Shown here: one piece after another, positions 40,860-50,864 of the stretch
How positions within the stretch are numbered: position 1 is the stretch's first letter
Layout of the letters: every line of letters starts with the position of its first letter
Assembly: GCA_001724265.1 (NCBI GenBank)
Contig: MEDY01000160.1
Coordinates: 1-59,521, forward strand
DNA length: 59,521 nt
Reading direction: 5' to 3'
Source: Rhizaria sp. SCN 62-66
Lineage: Eukaryota > Rhizaria, unplaced
Notes under the pieces: generated by a model
Seen by the model: the letters and a program-made list of their open reading frames with translations, nothing else
What the model was told of the DNA's origin: nothing
The model's database searches: none
Translations under genes and position numbers: made by a program

Positions 40860-42396
40860 TGTGCGCCGCTGTAGCTGCTGCTGTGCGCTCCCTCCGTGCC
40901 GACGATGTTATGGACGACGGCGGACATCTTGTGCCAGCCCGTGGCGAGCGACTCGTTGAGCTGCATCTCGCGCGACTTTGCGCTGACGACCTCGGCCGTG
41001 TGCTGGAGCCCGTCCTTGGCAAGCGCGGCGCCAGTCACCGCCAGCTCGCGCGCCTTCTCGCCCGCGATCGAGGCTGCGGTGGCAAGCGTCGACCACCAGT
41101 CGGCAGCGGTGGCGCCAGCGTTGGACGGCCGCTGGGAGCCGGAGCCGGAGCCGAAGCCAGAGGCAGAGCCAGAGCCACCGGAGTTGTTGTTGTAGTTGCT
41201 GCTGCCGAAGCCGCCGTAGGGGTTGCTGGAGCCCCCGTAGCCAGAGCCGGCGCCAGAGCTATTGCTCGAGTTCGAGCTCGGGTTGGAGCTGCCTGAGTGG
41301 TAGCTGTTGCTGTTGTTATTGTTGTTATTAGGGCTCGAGCCAAAGCCAGAGCTGCTATTGCTGTTACTGCTGCTGCTGTTGCCGTAGCCGAGGCCACCAC
41401 TCATGCCGCCGTAGCCCGAACTGCTGCTACTGCTGCTGCTGCTATAGCTGTTGCTGAGGCCGCCGTGGCCGTGGCTGTGGGAGGAAGGCCCGAAGGCGGC
41501 AGCCATGCTCGAGGCGACGACACCCGAGGTCGAGGGCGCGGCGGCGCTGGTGTTGGCGCTGTAGCCGATGAACGGCAGAGGGTCGGGCGCGGGGCCCGGC
41601 GGAGAGAGCAGCAGCGCCTCGGCCTTGGCCTTGACCCACTGGCGGTAGCGGGCCATCGCGGCGCACGAGTAGCGGTCCTGAATCGAGAGTGAGTCGGGGA
41701 AGGACTGGTCGCGCCAGAACTGCTTCATCTGCGCGTTGCCACCAGCGCGCATCATGGCGAGCTGCTTGTCGGACCACGAGTCGATGGTGACGGAGCGCAC
41801 GAACGAGTAGTGTACGCCCAGCGAGCGGTGCGTGCCGGAGCAGGAGATGCAGATAAAGGTACCGTGGGAGACCGAGGCCCAGAGGGGGGACTTAAGGCCG
41901 CAGTCGACGCAGTGCTGAGAGAGAGCGTAAGAAGCCAAGAGCAAGAGTCGGAGTTACGACAGCGAAGGGCGGGAGATAAGAGATGAGCGGGAGAGATATA
42001 GAAGGGGATAGAGGTGAGGGTTAAGGAATAAAATGACGATTATGGCTGTAAAAAGTTGTCAAACAACTTAATGTAGAATTATGGAGTAGTATTCTGAAAT
42101 ATGAAGGCGAAAGAGAGCAAACAAGATAACATGACAACAAATCGCAAAAGATCCGATTCTGAGACGGCTTTGCGGGACGACGTACATTGTTCTCACCAGT
42201 GCGCAGGGTGGCAAAGACCTTGGCGGTCTTGCGCTGTTGCTCTTCCGCGCTCTATGTGTGAGACAGCAAAACAGAGCCATAGAGAGAAGACAGAGGGCAC
42301 GAGAGAGTGAGCAGAGGAGCGAGAGATCGATTGGGGGGAGCAAAGAGCTGTAGAATCAGAGGCGAGTTGAAGGGAATAGGAAGCAATGCGTACCAT
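39818..42396 (-). CDS. ARFGAP1: Arf GTPase-activating protein, ARFGAP1-like
   Basis: Exons 42396-42394 (ATG only), 42251-42186 and 41914-39818 (all phase 0; donors GTACGC and GTACGT) give 721 residues ending in TGA. ArfGAPs stimulate GTP hydrolysis on Arf1 during COPI traffic at the Golgi. The splice model rebuilds [18 protein letters not shown]. The zinc finger is exact, C25-x2-C28-x16-C45-x2-C48, followed by [14 protein letters not shown] with the Arg finger at 53. The GAP domain ends about residue 125 ([22 protein letters not shown]). A long Ser/Gly/Asn-rich region follows with repeated NPYGGFGSS motifs. Around [20 protein letters not shown] there is an amphipathic stretch like the ALPS curvature-sensing motif of ARFGAP1, and the C-terminus is acidic/aromatic (DDFFADLR), a coat-binding style. 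The first coding exon contributes only the start codon. Confidence 0.92.
40523..40556. repeat. serine-coding CTG microsatellite
   Basis: A CTG run on the plus strand reads as AGC (Ser) codons in the ArfGAP frame. Confidence 0.8.
40826..40860. repeat. CCCGCG hexamer repeat in the ArfGAP gene
   Basis: About five hexamers encode alternating Gly-Ala on the minus strand. Confidence 0.8.
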
Positions 42397-44237
42397 GGTC
42401 AATTGTCAACAGCCTAGTTACAAGGGTGACAATGCCGTGAGGGGATGCTAGAAGGTGCGGGGAGTGCAAGGGAAGGCCGAGAGGGCTGTGAGGGAGAGTG
42501 CTCGCCTGTGTCCTCACACTGGGGGCGGATGGAAGAAAATAGTGCTTCGTAGGAGCCGTGGATCAAGCGTAATGAAAACAATTCTTAAATATCAAGGAGG
42601 AGCAGAGATAGTAAAGCGTGGACCAGTCTATACAATCGTCGCTGTCGGGTTGTTGAAGTGCGAGATTGAGCGGCAGATATCGCTTGGCTGCCACGTCTCT
42701 TTCCGTGGTTCGCCGCTCGGCGGCTTGACTTCCCACGTCATCATTCCTCTCAACATAGCCAGCGCTTTATATGCAATACATGAAAGAACATTAGTGCTGT
42801 ATTTTACTCATCACGGTAGAGTGTCTATTACATTGAATTTTTAGCGCAATTAACGATAATCTATGTCTTCAAATTCGGACCAAGAGCTACTTGTTGCGGC
42901 TCGTTGACCGCAGCAGGCGATCTCGCACCGCCAACTCATGCCGGCTTCGTGATATGCAATATAATAGTCTGATATAGCGCTCTCACATGAGTGTTACCCA
43001 TGAGGTAGTGGCGTACCGCTGCTGGCTTTGGCTCAAGCATGCGTGTCGTCGTTTGTGTGCCGTTTAAGATAATTCAATTGTGCGTAACTGCTAAGGTGTT
43101 GCTCGCTGTTTCTCGCTGTGCTTATGCAGCAGTATTGCCAGCACAACTACCGAGTGAGAGTGTGAGTGAGATGCATGCATCGTGTTCACACACGCGCCTG
43201 TTCTGGCTGGTGACCGAGCAGGGGCGACAGTCAGGTCCTGGCTGCAACGAAGAGCTGAGAGCTAACGAGCCGTTACACAACTGTAATTAAGATTGCGGGC
43301 GGGCACAATTGCAGTGATATATCAAGTCCATGTAGAATGTTGTCAATTGGAAAGAATTATGCGAACAGGCAATCTGACGTGGTTTCATAACATAACTTAG
43401 CCTTTTCAATGTTGGCACGTAATTTTGACATTTATTAAGCTTAAACGGCCGGTAGAGCTTACCACACTGAGACAATATATTTAGTAAAAAACTTGACTGA
43501 GTGTGAACTATAGCAAAGCTCAAACGTGTTGATTTACGCAGTAACGTTTGGGTGAAGACGATTGGACGTTCGCTACCCAGCGCGCCACCGCCGCCGCCAA
43601 ATTTTCGCCGCTTCACTTTGGGTCCCTGTTGTATCTGGTCCCGCAACGCCGCGAGGGCGTCCCTAAGCTCGCCGCCGCAGGCTTTCTTGCTTACTCGTAT
43701 CTAGCTTGCCAGCGCAGAGCAAACACAGACCGAGAAGACAGAGGTGATTTGACGGAAGCGGTGAGAGAAGTGTTGAAGGTAACAGTTCCAATGATTGAGA
43801 GTAATACACTGTGTAAGGAGATATTTATGCCATCAGCACTTAGAATTAAGGTCAAACCCGCAAAGAAAAAGTGCACAGCTCATATCAAAGAAAAATATCA
43901 ACATTAATGAGTCATTCGACTCGGATTTTGCTTGTGCACGATAATTCAGGTTGGTACTCGCCCGAGTGCAATCCACCTCAAAAAAGTTCGTTCGCGATCT
44001 GCGATACAGACACTTACTATCCTCCACATCCACTCGTGTGTTCATTATATAACGCATGTTTACGATATTTCTATTGTGTTTTCTATATTATATGTAATTT
44101 AAGCTATCTAAAAAGCACACCAACATCTCTATCACCGGTATCATTATCCCGCTGACTCTGACTCCATTCTTGTCTCTCTCGCACTCACTTGCTCCCGCCT
44201 TCATCCTCTAGGAGTAACTCAGTTGGAGCGGTCCTCG
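42397..44237. other. intergenic region, no supported gene
   Basis: About 1.8 kb upstream of both the ArfGAP (-) and the PAAF1-like gene (+). A GC-richer patch at 43555-43720 has open frames on both strands (43548-43907 + and 43287-43646 -) but neither has an ATG in good context, a domain, or consistent splice sites. The last 75 bases are CT-rich and lead into the PAAF1-like gene. Confidence 0.5.
44164..44211 (+). promoter_or_regulatory. pyrimidine tract plus AG upstream of the PAAF1-like gene
   Basis: A CT-rich run ends in TCCTCTAG (AG at 44210-44211), 26 bases before ATG 44238. Acceptor-like, as at other genes in the window. Confidence 0.4.
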
Positions 44238-47156
44238 ATGTCCTCAGCTCCCCCTTCTACCCTAGGCGTGCCCCTGCTTACCGTGCCCCTTGTGCAGACG
44301 CAGTGCGACTGGCACAATGTCCGCGCAGACTTCACCAAAGCTGCTACAAGCAAAGCCAAAGCTGCCTTAACCTCAGCCTCAACCTCAGCCTCTTCCTTAA
44401 CAGCCGCGACTGGCACAGGTGATAATGCATTGGAGACTGTGCGTTTGATCTCGCGCGGTATCAACGGCGAAGAGATTGCCCTCACTTCCCTCCGCCCTAA
44501 CATCAGCTCGACGAGCGCTGGCTCTGGCTCTTGCTCTGGCTCTGGCGCTGGCGCTGACACTGCGTCCTATTGGCTGAGTGCGTATCTCTACGACCCCGTC
44601 AAGGGCGAGTCCCGGCCTCTGCACTCCACAATCACCCTGAGCTCCGCCCCCTCTCAGTGCTCTTCCTCAGGCGCCGGCGTTCCCGCGAGCGATTCGACCA
44701 GCACTGCCAGCAAGAGCACCGCTGTGCCTGCTGCTGCTCCTGCTGCTGCTCTTGCTCCTGCAGTGGCTGTAAGCTCGTCGCACCCTGCAGTGACCGTGGG
44801 CACCGCCCCCGCGAGCCACGCCCTGAAGCAAACCGTCACTCTCCCTCCCGTGCCCTCCGTGTCCTCTGCCTCTGCCTCATCTGACTCGGCGGCGTCAGGG
44901 TCGGTGCCGGCGAGTTCCCAGCGGCCGACCGTGGTCGAGGTAGTGGCCCCCCTGCGCGCCTGGCCCGCCGTGCAGGGCGCCGACCGCGGGCTGTGGACGG
45001 CGCCCCCCGCGGTGCCAGTGCGCCGGGGCACCAACGATATCACCGACGACATCGCGTACGCTGACGCGCTCTCTGCAGACGCAGACGCTCTCACAGCAAA
45101 CACGCAGCAGCTGGAGCGGCAAGGACAAGAGCTGGAGGGTGACCTGAGCTCGGTGAAGCCGAAGTATGACTCTAAGGGTATCCCCATCGACTCTGTGCCT
45201 GCTTTCATGCTGAAGAGCAAGAACAAGAACAACATCAGCAAGAACACGAGCAGTGCCAACGCTGCTGCGGGCACTAACAGTGATAGTGCCAATAGTAACG
45301 CCGACAAGCCCGCTCCTGGTCTGTATTTGGCTTCTTCTTCCTCTTCTGCCGACAGCGGCTTACCTTCAGCACCGGGCGGCCTAACATCCTCCAGAATCAG
45401 CAGCAGCAGCAGTATTAAGCGTACCCCCGTGCACTGCATCAGCGTCAACAGTGCGCTCCAATGCCTGACGGGCGGGCCTGACGGCAGCCTCAAGGTCTGG
45501 AACGGCATCACTGGCGCCGAAATCGTCTCCCTCTCCGGAAAGAGCAGCGATAATACTGACAAAACCACTGCCGTGAATGCGCCGTCGCTGCCCGATAGCC
45601 ACATCGGCGACGTCACTGCCTGCGCCTGGATGCCCTCCGGGGTCGTCGCCCTCTCGGCCGCTGCGGACTGCCGCATCAAGATCTGGGCGCCTTTCCTCAC
45701 CCCCAGCGCAAATACCGACGCCACGTTGAGCAGTCCACCGAGGCGCTGCGTCAAAACTCTCCCCGCTCTCCCTAACAGCAGCAGCAGCAGCAGCGGCGCC
45801 GAGCTGGGCCTGGCTCCCCGGGGCCATACCCGACCCGTGACCGCGTTCTCGTTCCTGTGCCCCACGGGCCGGTCGTTCGCCACGGCCGCGCGCGACGGCG
45901 CAGTGCTCCTCTGGGACACGGCGCAGGGCGCGCCCGTCGCACGGTGGTGCGCCAAGGGCGCCAGCAACGACAGTCTTCACGGTCAAAGCAGCTCGGGTGA
46001 GAGTGGGAGTGAGAGTGTGCTGAGTGAAAATGCGAGTGTGAACACTGAGCGGCCGCTGTGGTGTCTGGCGCGGCGCGGCGCCGTGCTGGCTGCCGGCGCC
46101 GAGGACGGATGCGTCGACTTGATCGACACACGCATGCGCGGGGGCGTTGCGATGACACTTGCGACTGCAACTGCAACTGTGAACGCTGCGACTTCTGGAA
46201 TCGTCTCGGTGTCGGTGGCGCCCAGCATGATGAGGCCCGGTCTGGCGTGGCCCTCTCATCCTGTCCTCCACAACGGGAATACCGCCAACGACAACGTGCT
46301 TGCGGGTAGTGGCTCGAGCGCGGTCTACTCCGCACCGGCCGCCGTGCGCTCCCTGCTCTGGACCGACGGCTCGGGCGCTGCGTTTGCTGAGGGCGGGCAG
46401 CTTTACGCCGGACTGGGCAACGGCATTGTGTGCTGCTTGGACCCCCGCGTGGCTGTGCAGAGCAACAACGGCCGCCGCAGTCGCCGTGCTCACGGTCACT
46501 TCGTCAGTACCCATGATGCTCACGGTCAGGGCCAGTACTCGTGGGCTGGCGCGTTTGGCCCCTTTGTGGTTGACGCTGAGGCTGCTGCTCAGGGGGCTGC
46601 TGAGGCCGCCGCGGCTGCCGAGGCCAATGCCCGTGCTCAGGGCCCTAAGCACGACGACGACAATGATGGTGACGATGAGGATGACGATGAGGATGTGTTG
46701 TTGTGGTATGCGTGCCACGCCAATGCCGCCGTTACCACTCTTCTTCGCGGCGACCGTGAGCAGTCGCAGTCAAGTAGTGACTGTGAGCACGAACAGCGCC
46801 TCTGGGTCGGTGACGAAGAGGGCAACATGGCTCTGTGGAGCGTGTCGTCCCAGTACTCCTCTAAGCACTCCCCAGCGTCGAAGTCTACGGGCCGCGCCTC
46901 GCAAGCGCCGCGCGTGACCGTGAGCCCGGTGGTTTCGCTGTCGGGCCACGACGGGGGCGAGGCCGTTGCCGCCGCCGCAGCCGCGTGGCACAGCCCGGCC
47001 GCCGACCTGGCCAGCGCGCGGGCTCTGGCGATGCGCGCTGCCGGGGCCGGTGTGGGTGAAAGCTCAAGCAATAGTGCTGCAAACGCCAGCTATTGTGATT
47101 GGAAGCAGAGGGTGTGGACTGTGGGGCCTGACGGGGCACGGTTGTACTCAGTTTGA
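44238..47156 (+). CDS. PAAF1: WD40 protein, PAAF1-like proteasome regulatory-particle chaperone
   Basis: A single exon of 972 residues ends in TGA. PAAF1 (yeast Rpn14) binds the C-termini of proteasomal ATPases and helps assemble the 19S base. The N-terminus has the short QCDWHNVR motif that resembles the SDW start of PAAF1. WD repeats are clear from about 397: VHCISVNSALQCLTGGPDGS-LKVW, then HIGDVTACAWMPSGVVALSAAADCRIKIW, then GHTRPVTAFSFLCPTGRSFATAARDGAVLLWD, LAAGAEDGCVDLIDTR, LYAGLGNGIVCCLDPR and LWVGDEEGNMALW. The GHxxxVxxxxWxPSGxVVLS wording is the best pointer to PAAF1, but WD proteins are hard to tell apart. The length is far above the 392 of human PAAF1 because of Ser/Ala/Asn-rich spacers within and between blades and an N-terminal extension. 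The start is the first ATG after a pyrimidine/AG tract. Confidence 0.65.
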   Translation: MSSAPPSTLGVPLLTVPLVQTQCDWHNVRADFTKAATSKAKAALTSASTSASSLTAATGTGDNALETVRLISRGINGEEIALTSLRPNISSTSAGSGSCSGSGAGADTASYWLSAYLYDPVKGESRPLHSTITLSSAPSQCSSSGAGVPASDSTSTASKSTAVPAAAPAAALAPAVAVSSSHPAVTVGTAPASHALKQTVTLPPVPSVSSASASSDSAASGSVPASSQRPTVVEVVAPLRAWPAVQGADRGLWTAPPAVPVRRGTNDITDDIAYADALSADADALTANTQQLERQGQELEGDLSSVKPKYDSKGIPIDSVPAFMLKSKNKNNISKNTSSANAAAGTNSDSANSNADKPAPGLYLASSSSSADSGLPSAPGGLTSSRISSSSSIKRTPVHCISVNSALQCLTGGPDGSLKVWNGITGAEIVSLSGKSSDNTDKTTAVNAPSLPDSHIGDVTACAWMPSGVVALSAAADCRIKIWAPFLTPSANTDATLSSPPRRCVKTLPALPNSSSSSSGAELGLAPRGHTRPVTAFSFLCPTGRSFATAARDGAVLLWDTAQGAPVARWCAKGASNDSLHGQSSSGESGSESVLSENASVNTERPLWCLARRGAVLAAGAEDGCVDLIDTRMRGGVAMTLATATATVNAATSGIVSVSVAPSMMRPGLAWPSHPVLHNGNTANDNVLAGSGSSAVYSAPAAVRSLLWTDGSGAAFAEGGQLYAGLGNGIVCCLDPRVAVQSNNGRRSRRAHGHFVSTHDAHGQGQYSWAGAFGPFVVDAEAAAQGAAEAAAAAEANARAQGPKHDDDNDGDDEDDDEDVLLWYACHANAAVTTLLRGDREQSQSSSDCEHEQRLWVGDEEGNMALWSVSSQYSSKHSPASKSTGRASQAPRVTVSPVVSLSGHDGGEAVAAAAAAWHSPAADLASARALAMRAAGAGVGESSSNSAANASYCDWKQRVWTVGPDGARLYSV

Positions 47157-48024
47157 AGTGAAACATACGAGTTATGTGCATCCTAGCGATAATTATGAGG
47201 TTTATATAGTTGTACTTGTTGTGCTTGGTTTGAGGCACGTAGCTTTGGATCGCGTCCATTTTAGACAAGACGCTTTTTTTTTTTCTTCACATGGTTATCA
47301 AGTACGTGTACAAATCTATGTTTTTGTGCATTTCACATCTATTACACAGCCCAATAAACACAGCAAGAGTTCAAACGTATTCTTTTGCAAAATACAAGCT
47401 TTTAGATAGAGTTGTACAGATATACATCTTTGCCAACTAACCAGTATTGCGAACAAAACGTTACAACAAGTGCGAAAACTCGCGAAGCTAAGTTCAACTA
47501 TAAGTAAAAGGTACTCAACCCGCTCACCAGGTTGAAGGCACATAAGACACTTTCAGATTTTCACACTTGTTGAAGCTTGAAGTCGCATGGGCGGTTGTCA
47601 GCTTTTCGTGTCGACTTCAGTGACATAATTCCGAGTTCGTGTATTCGCATCAAACTAATCTAACAATATACACGTGACCACTATCGTGTAAGGCAACACC
47701 ATGCGCACGTCACATCATGTGCACATCTGTACGAAATAATGACCGGTGACCCAGTTGCGTCGCGTAACGTTTGTCCTTACACGCTCTTGTGAATCCCTGC
47801 TCACTGTCACAGGAACCACACTCACGAAACAAATTCAACGAATTAAGAAATGAAAAAAGACAAGACGACAACAAAAACGTCATGTCATATGAACTAATGA
47901 TGAAATAAATCAAGACACTTTTGTAAATAATGCCTGCCGGCCACAGTTTGTTATAACGTTATAAGCTTTCAGAAGAGCATCGCACCAGTTGCTCTGCTCG
48001 TTCGCCTACTGTCATTGCCCATAG
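47157..48024. other. AT-rich region between convergent genes
   Basis: The 3' flanks of the PAAF1-like gene and CIAO1. An AATAAA at 47353-47358, about 200 bases after the PAAF1-like stop, is a possible poly(A) signal. A run of T lies at about 47272-47284. No gene is seen. Confidence 0.5.
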
Positions 48025-48433
48025 TCACTGCTGCGCGGGCACGAGACGCCAGATGCGCGCGAGGCCGTCGTCGCCGGCCGTGGCGAGCACGTTGCGGCGC
48101 TTGGGGTGCCACGCAACGGCGTTGACCTCGCCCCTGTGGGCCGCCTCGAGCCGCGCCACGACGGCCACGCCCGCGAGCTCCACGCCCTTCCCGCTGCCCT
48201 CATCATCACCATCCTCGTCAGTCTCAGCCAGAGCACTAGACGTGGTGGGGGAAGAGGCGCTCTGGTCGGCGCCGGCGGCGAACGTGGTCGACGGGAAGAA
48301 CCGCGGCCTGTCATAAGTGACGCTGTAGGGCGCCGCGTAGGGCGACGGGCGCACGGTCTGCGACGCCGCAACGGCCTCGGCGCCCTTCTCCTTCTCCTTG
48401 TCACCCTTGGCCATCGCCCCGCCCTCCCCGACG

Positions 48434-48475
<42 letters not shown>

Positions 48476-50241
48476 GCAGCCTCCCCGTCCGCAGCCAGCG
48501 CGCCCCGCGCCGCGGTGACCGAGGCTACGGTGCTGGGAACCGTCCGCTGCCCGCCGCGCCCCGCGCCCGCGGTCGCGGCGGCGGCGGCGAGCGCCCGCGC
48601 GCCGAGCGGCAGGGGCAGGGATACGGTGACGGCGTCGTCGCCGCCGCCCGTGGCGATCAGGCCGAGGGCCGTGCCGGCGCCGGCGACCGCGGTTGACGCG
48701 GTCGGCAGCCACCAGTTCTCACTACTGTTACTGTTAGCGCTGTTATTGAGCAGGATGGCGGTGGCAGCGGCGACTGCGCCATTACGGGCGGCCTCGGCAG
48801 CGGCAGTGGCAACAGCGGCCGCAGAGGCGGTGGCCTCAGCCTCAGCCTCAGCCCCAGCGGCAGCAGTGGCGGCAGAGGCAGCGGTGGCGGCGGCGGCGGT
48901 CTCCAGGGCCTCCAGCGCCGCCGCGGCGACCTGCTCGGTCCCGGCCTCGGTGCCGATGGCGGCGGCGGCGCGCACCGCGGCAGCCGTCACGGCCGCGACC
49001 ACGGCGGCGGTCTGCGCGGGCTTCAGGCCGCTCACACCGCTCTGGCTCTGGCGGAGGAAGGCGGCGACGGCGGCAGCGGCCGTGAGGAGAGCCAAGTCGC
49101 CGGGGCGCGACCAGTCGACGCAGAGCACGGGCCGCTGGTGGAGGTCCGCGGCCTGGACGGCGACCGGCCACGCGCGCGCGCCCCCAGCGGTGGCTGCCCC
49201 GTCCGCTGCTGAGTCAGCAGAGGCTGCGCCGAAGCCGTCGGCGCCGGTGGGCGTGTGAATGAGCGCGAGCGAGCGGTCGGCCGAGACCGAGGCCAGGTAG
49301 GCCGCGGCGGGTCCGGGGGAGAAAGCGAGGGCCCAGACGGTGTCGGTGTGGTGGGTCAGCGTGGCGGAACAGAACCACTCCTCTTCTTCGGGCAGCCAGA
49401 CCTTGACGCTGTTGTCGTAAGAGGCGGAGACGAGGAGCTCGTGCGAGGGGTGGAACTTGACCTGCTTGACGTCCTGCGTGTGTCCCGTGAGCGCGGCGCA
49501 ACATTCCCATTCGCCGGGCCCGCCGTCGGAGGCCCAGACCAGGACCGACTTGTCGCGCGAGCAGGACGCCAACAGGTCGCCGCTGGGCGCCCAGGACACC
49601 CACTTGATCTCGCAGCCCTCCTGGTGGCCCTCCAGAGTCGCGATGCACTCGAACACTGTGGGTGAGCAATGAGCAAAAACAAAGAGAGAGAAAGAAAACA
49701 GCTTTGGGTGTGAGCTTGGTTTGCATTATATAGAGTCCAAGATGGACGCGTGATGGAATAAAAACAAAATGATATGATATAATAAGTTGTTTTGAGTACA
49801 AATTCTAACGCTTCACCTTGTTTCGCGCAAGAACGTACCTCCGTTGGAGAGCTCCCAGATGGAGATTGAGCGGTCGAAGGACGCGATGGCGATATACCGC
49901 CCGCTGGGGGCCCAGGAGCCGCAGCGCGCGGTGCGCGCGTGAACGCCGTCCAGCACTTGGAGGCACTCGAAGGGCTCGGCCGCGCTTGCGCCGGCGGGCT
50001 CAAGCCCGACCTCGGCGGGCGCGTTGGCGAGCGGGATGAAGGGCGTGGCGCGCTGGAGCCGGCGCGCCCAGACTCGGGCAGAGCCGTCGGAGCCCGTGGT
50101 GAGCAGGTAAGCGCCGCCGGGGGACCAGGCGCAGCTCCAGACGCGGCCCGTGTGGCCAGAGAGCGTCGCCACGGGCTCGAGCGTGAAGGGGAAGGAGGTG
50201 GCGGAGGTCGCCGAGGAGGATGGGGGGGAGGGTTGGGCCAT
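48025..50241 (-). CDS. CIAO1: CIAO1/Cia1 cytosolic iron-sulphur assembly WD40 protein
   Basis: Exons 50241-49839 and 49655-48025 (phase 1; GTACGT...CCACAG, 183 nt) give 677 residues ending in TGA. CIAO1 is the docking subunit of the CIA targeting complex that hands Fe-S clusters to cytosolic and nuclear proteins. The exon junction restores [20 protein letters not shown]. The blades match the family wording closely: [96 protein letters not shown], and the last, [27 protein letters not shown]. Human CIAO1 has 339 residues; the extra length is mainly an Ala-rich insertion of about 250 residues, including a GCG-repeat poly-Ala run, placed between blades five and seven. A CTCGGTCTTAG tract lies 16 bases before the ATG. 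Confidence 0.93.
48440..48471. repeat. poly-alanine-coding GGC microsatellite in CIAO1
   Basis: About ten GGC units on the plus strand encode Ala in the minus-strand CIAO1 frame. Confidence 0.8.
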
Positions 50242-50864
50242 CGTCGAGCGAGCGAACCTAAGACCGAGAGGGGGCGCAGTATGGGCGCAGAAGAATGAGA
50301 TGAGCGCATGATAACAAACAAAAAGGTTTAAATATACCAAATATGCGAGGCAATCTTGAGGATGCGTATGGGCGCTATTTGACGATCGGAAGGGACAGAA
50401 ATCAAAGGTTGTAAGAAATCGAGCAAAGGCTGGGTGCGAGACGCCTCACGTCTGCTTCGGCTCGTGGTGGCCGAGCTAATCTTTCGAATTACTCACTCGT
50501 TTCAACGTCAGGTCCTTATTTTATTCGCTTTTGCGATCAAATGTAAACTTTTATTTACGGCCATGTTTTATCATGGCTACTGGGGTTTGTATGTGTCTCG
50601 CTGCAAATGCCGAGAATCTCACCCCTTTCCTCTCTTCGGCCACGTCGTTCTCTGCTCCCTCCTCTTGTCGCTCTCGCTCGTACCTCTAACTCTTTGCATA
50701 GTAGCTGTCCCAACAGCATCTGTTTGTTTCTGTCTTAAAGAACACCCTCAAACTCTGGTTAATCAATCTTTCACTACCTCTGCGCCCCCAGCAGCAGTCG
50801 TCACAGCCGAATCAGTCGCCGTCGTCGCAGCTGTAGCAGTATCAGCTTTAGCCAAAGCCTCAGC
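50242..50864. promoter_or_regulatory. divergent promoter region between CIAO1 and Fab1
   Basis: The CIAO1 side begins with a pyrimidine/AG tract on the minus strand. The Fab1 side has CT-rich stretches at about 50626-50700 and 50768-50790, the latter ending in CCCCCAG, and a CCTCAG one base before the Fab1 ATG. The frame at 50434-50979 (+) is not supported as a gene. Confidence 0.45.

Noticed and set aside
43287-43907. Open frames on both strands over a GC-richer patch
   Set aside because: Neither begins with ATG in good context, splice sites are not consistent, and no domain is visible. A lone exon of an unknown gene is possible but unsupported.
44223-44237. Five extra codons upstream of the PAAF1-like ATG
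   Set aside because: They would require a TTG start; the first ATG is at 44238.
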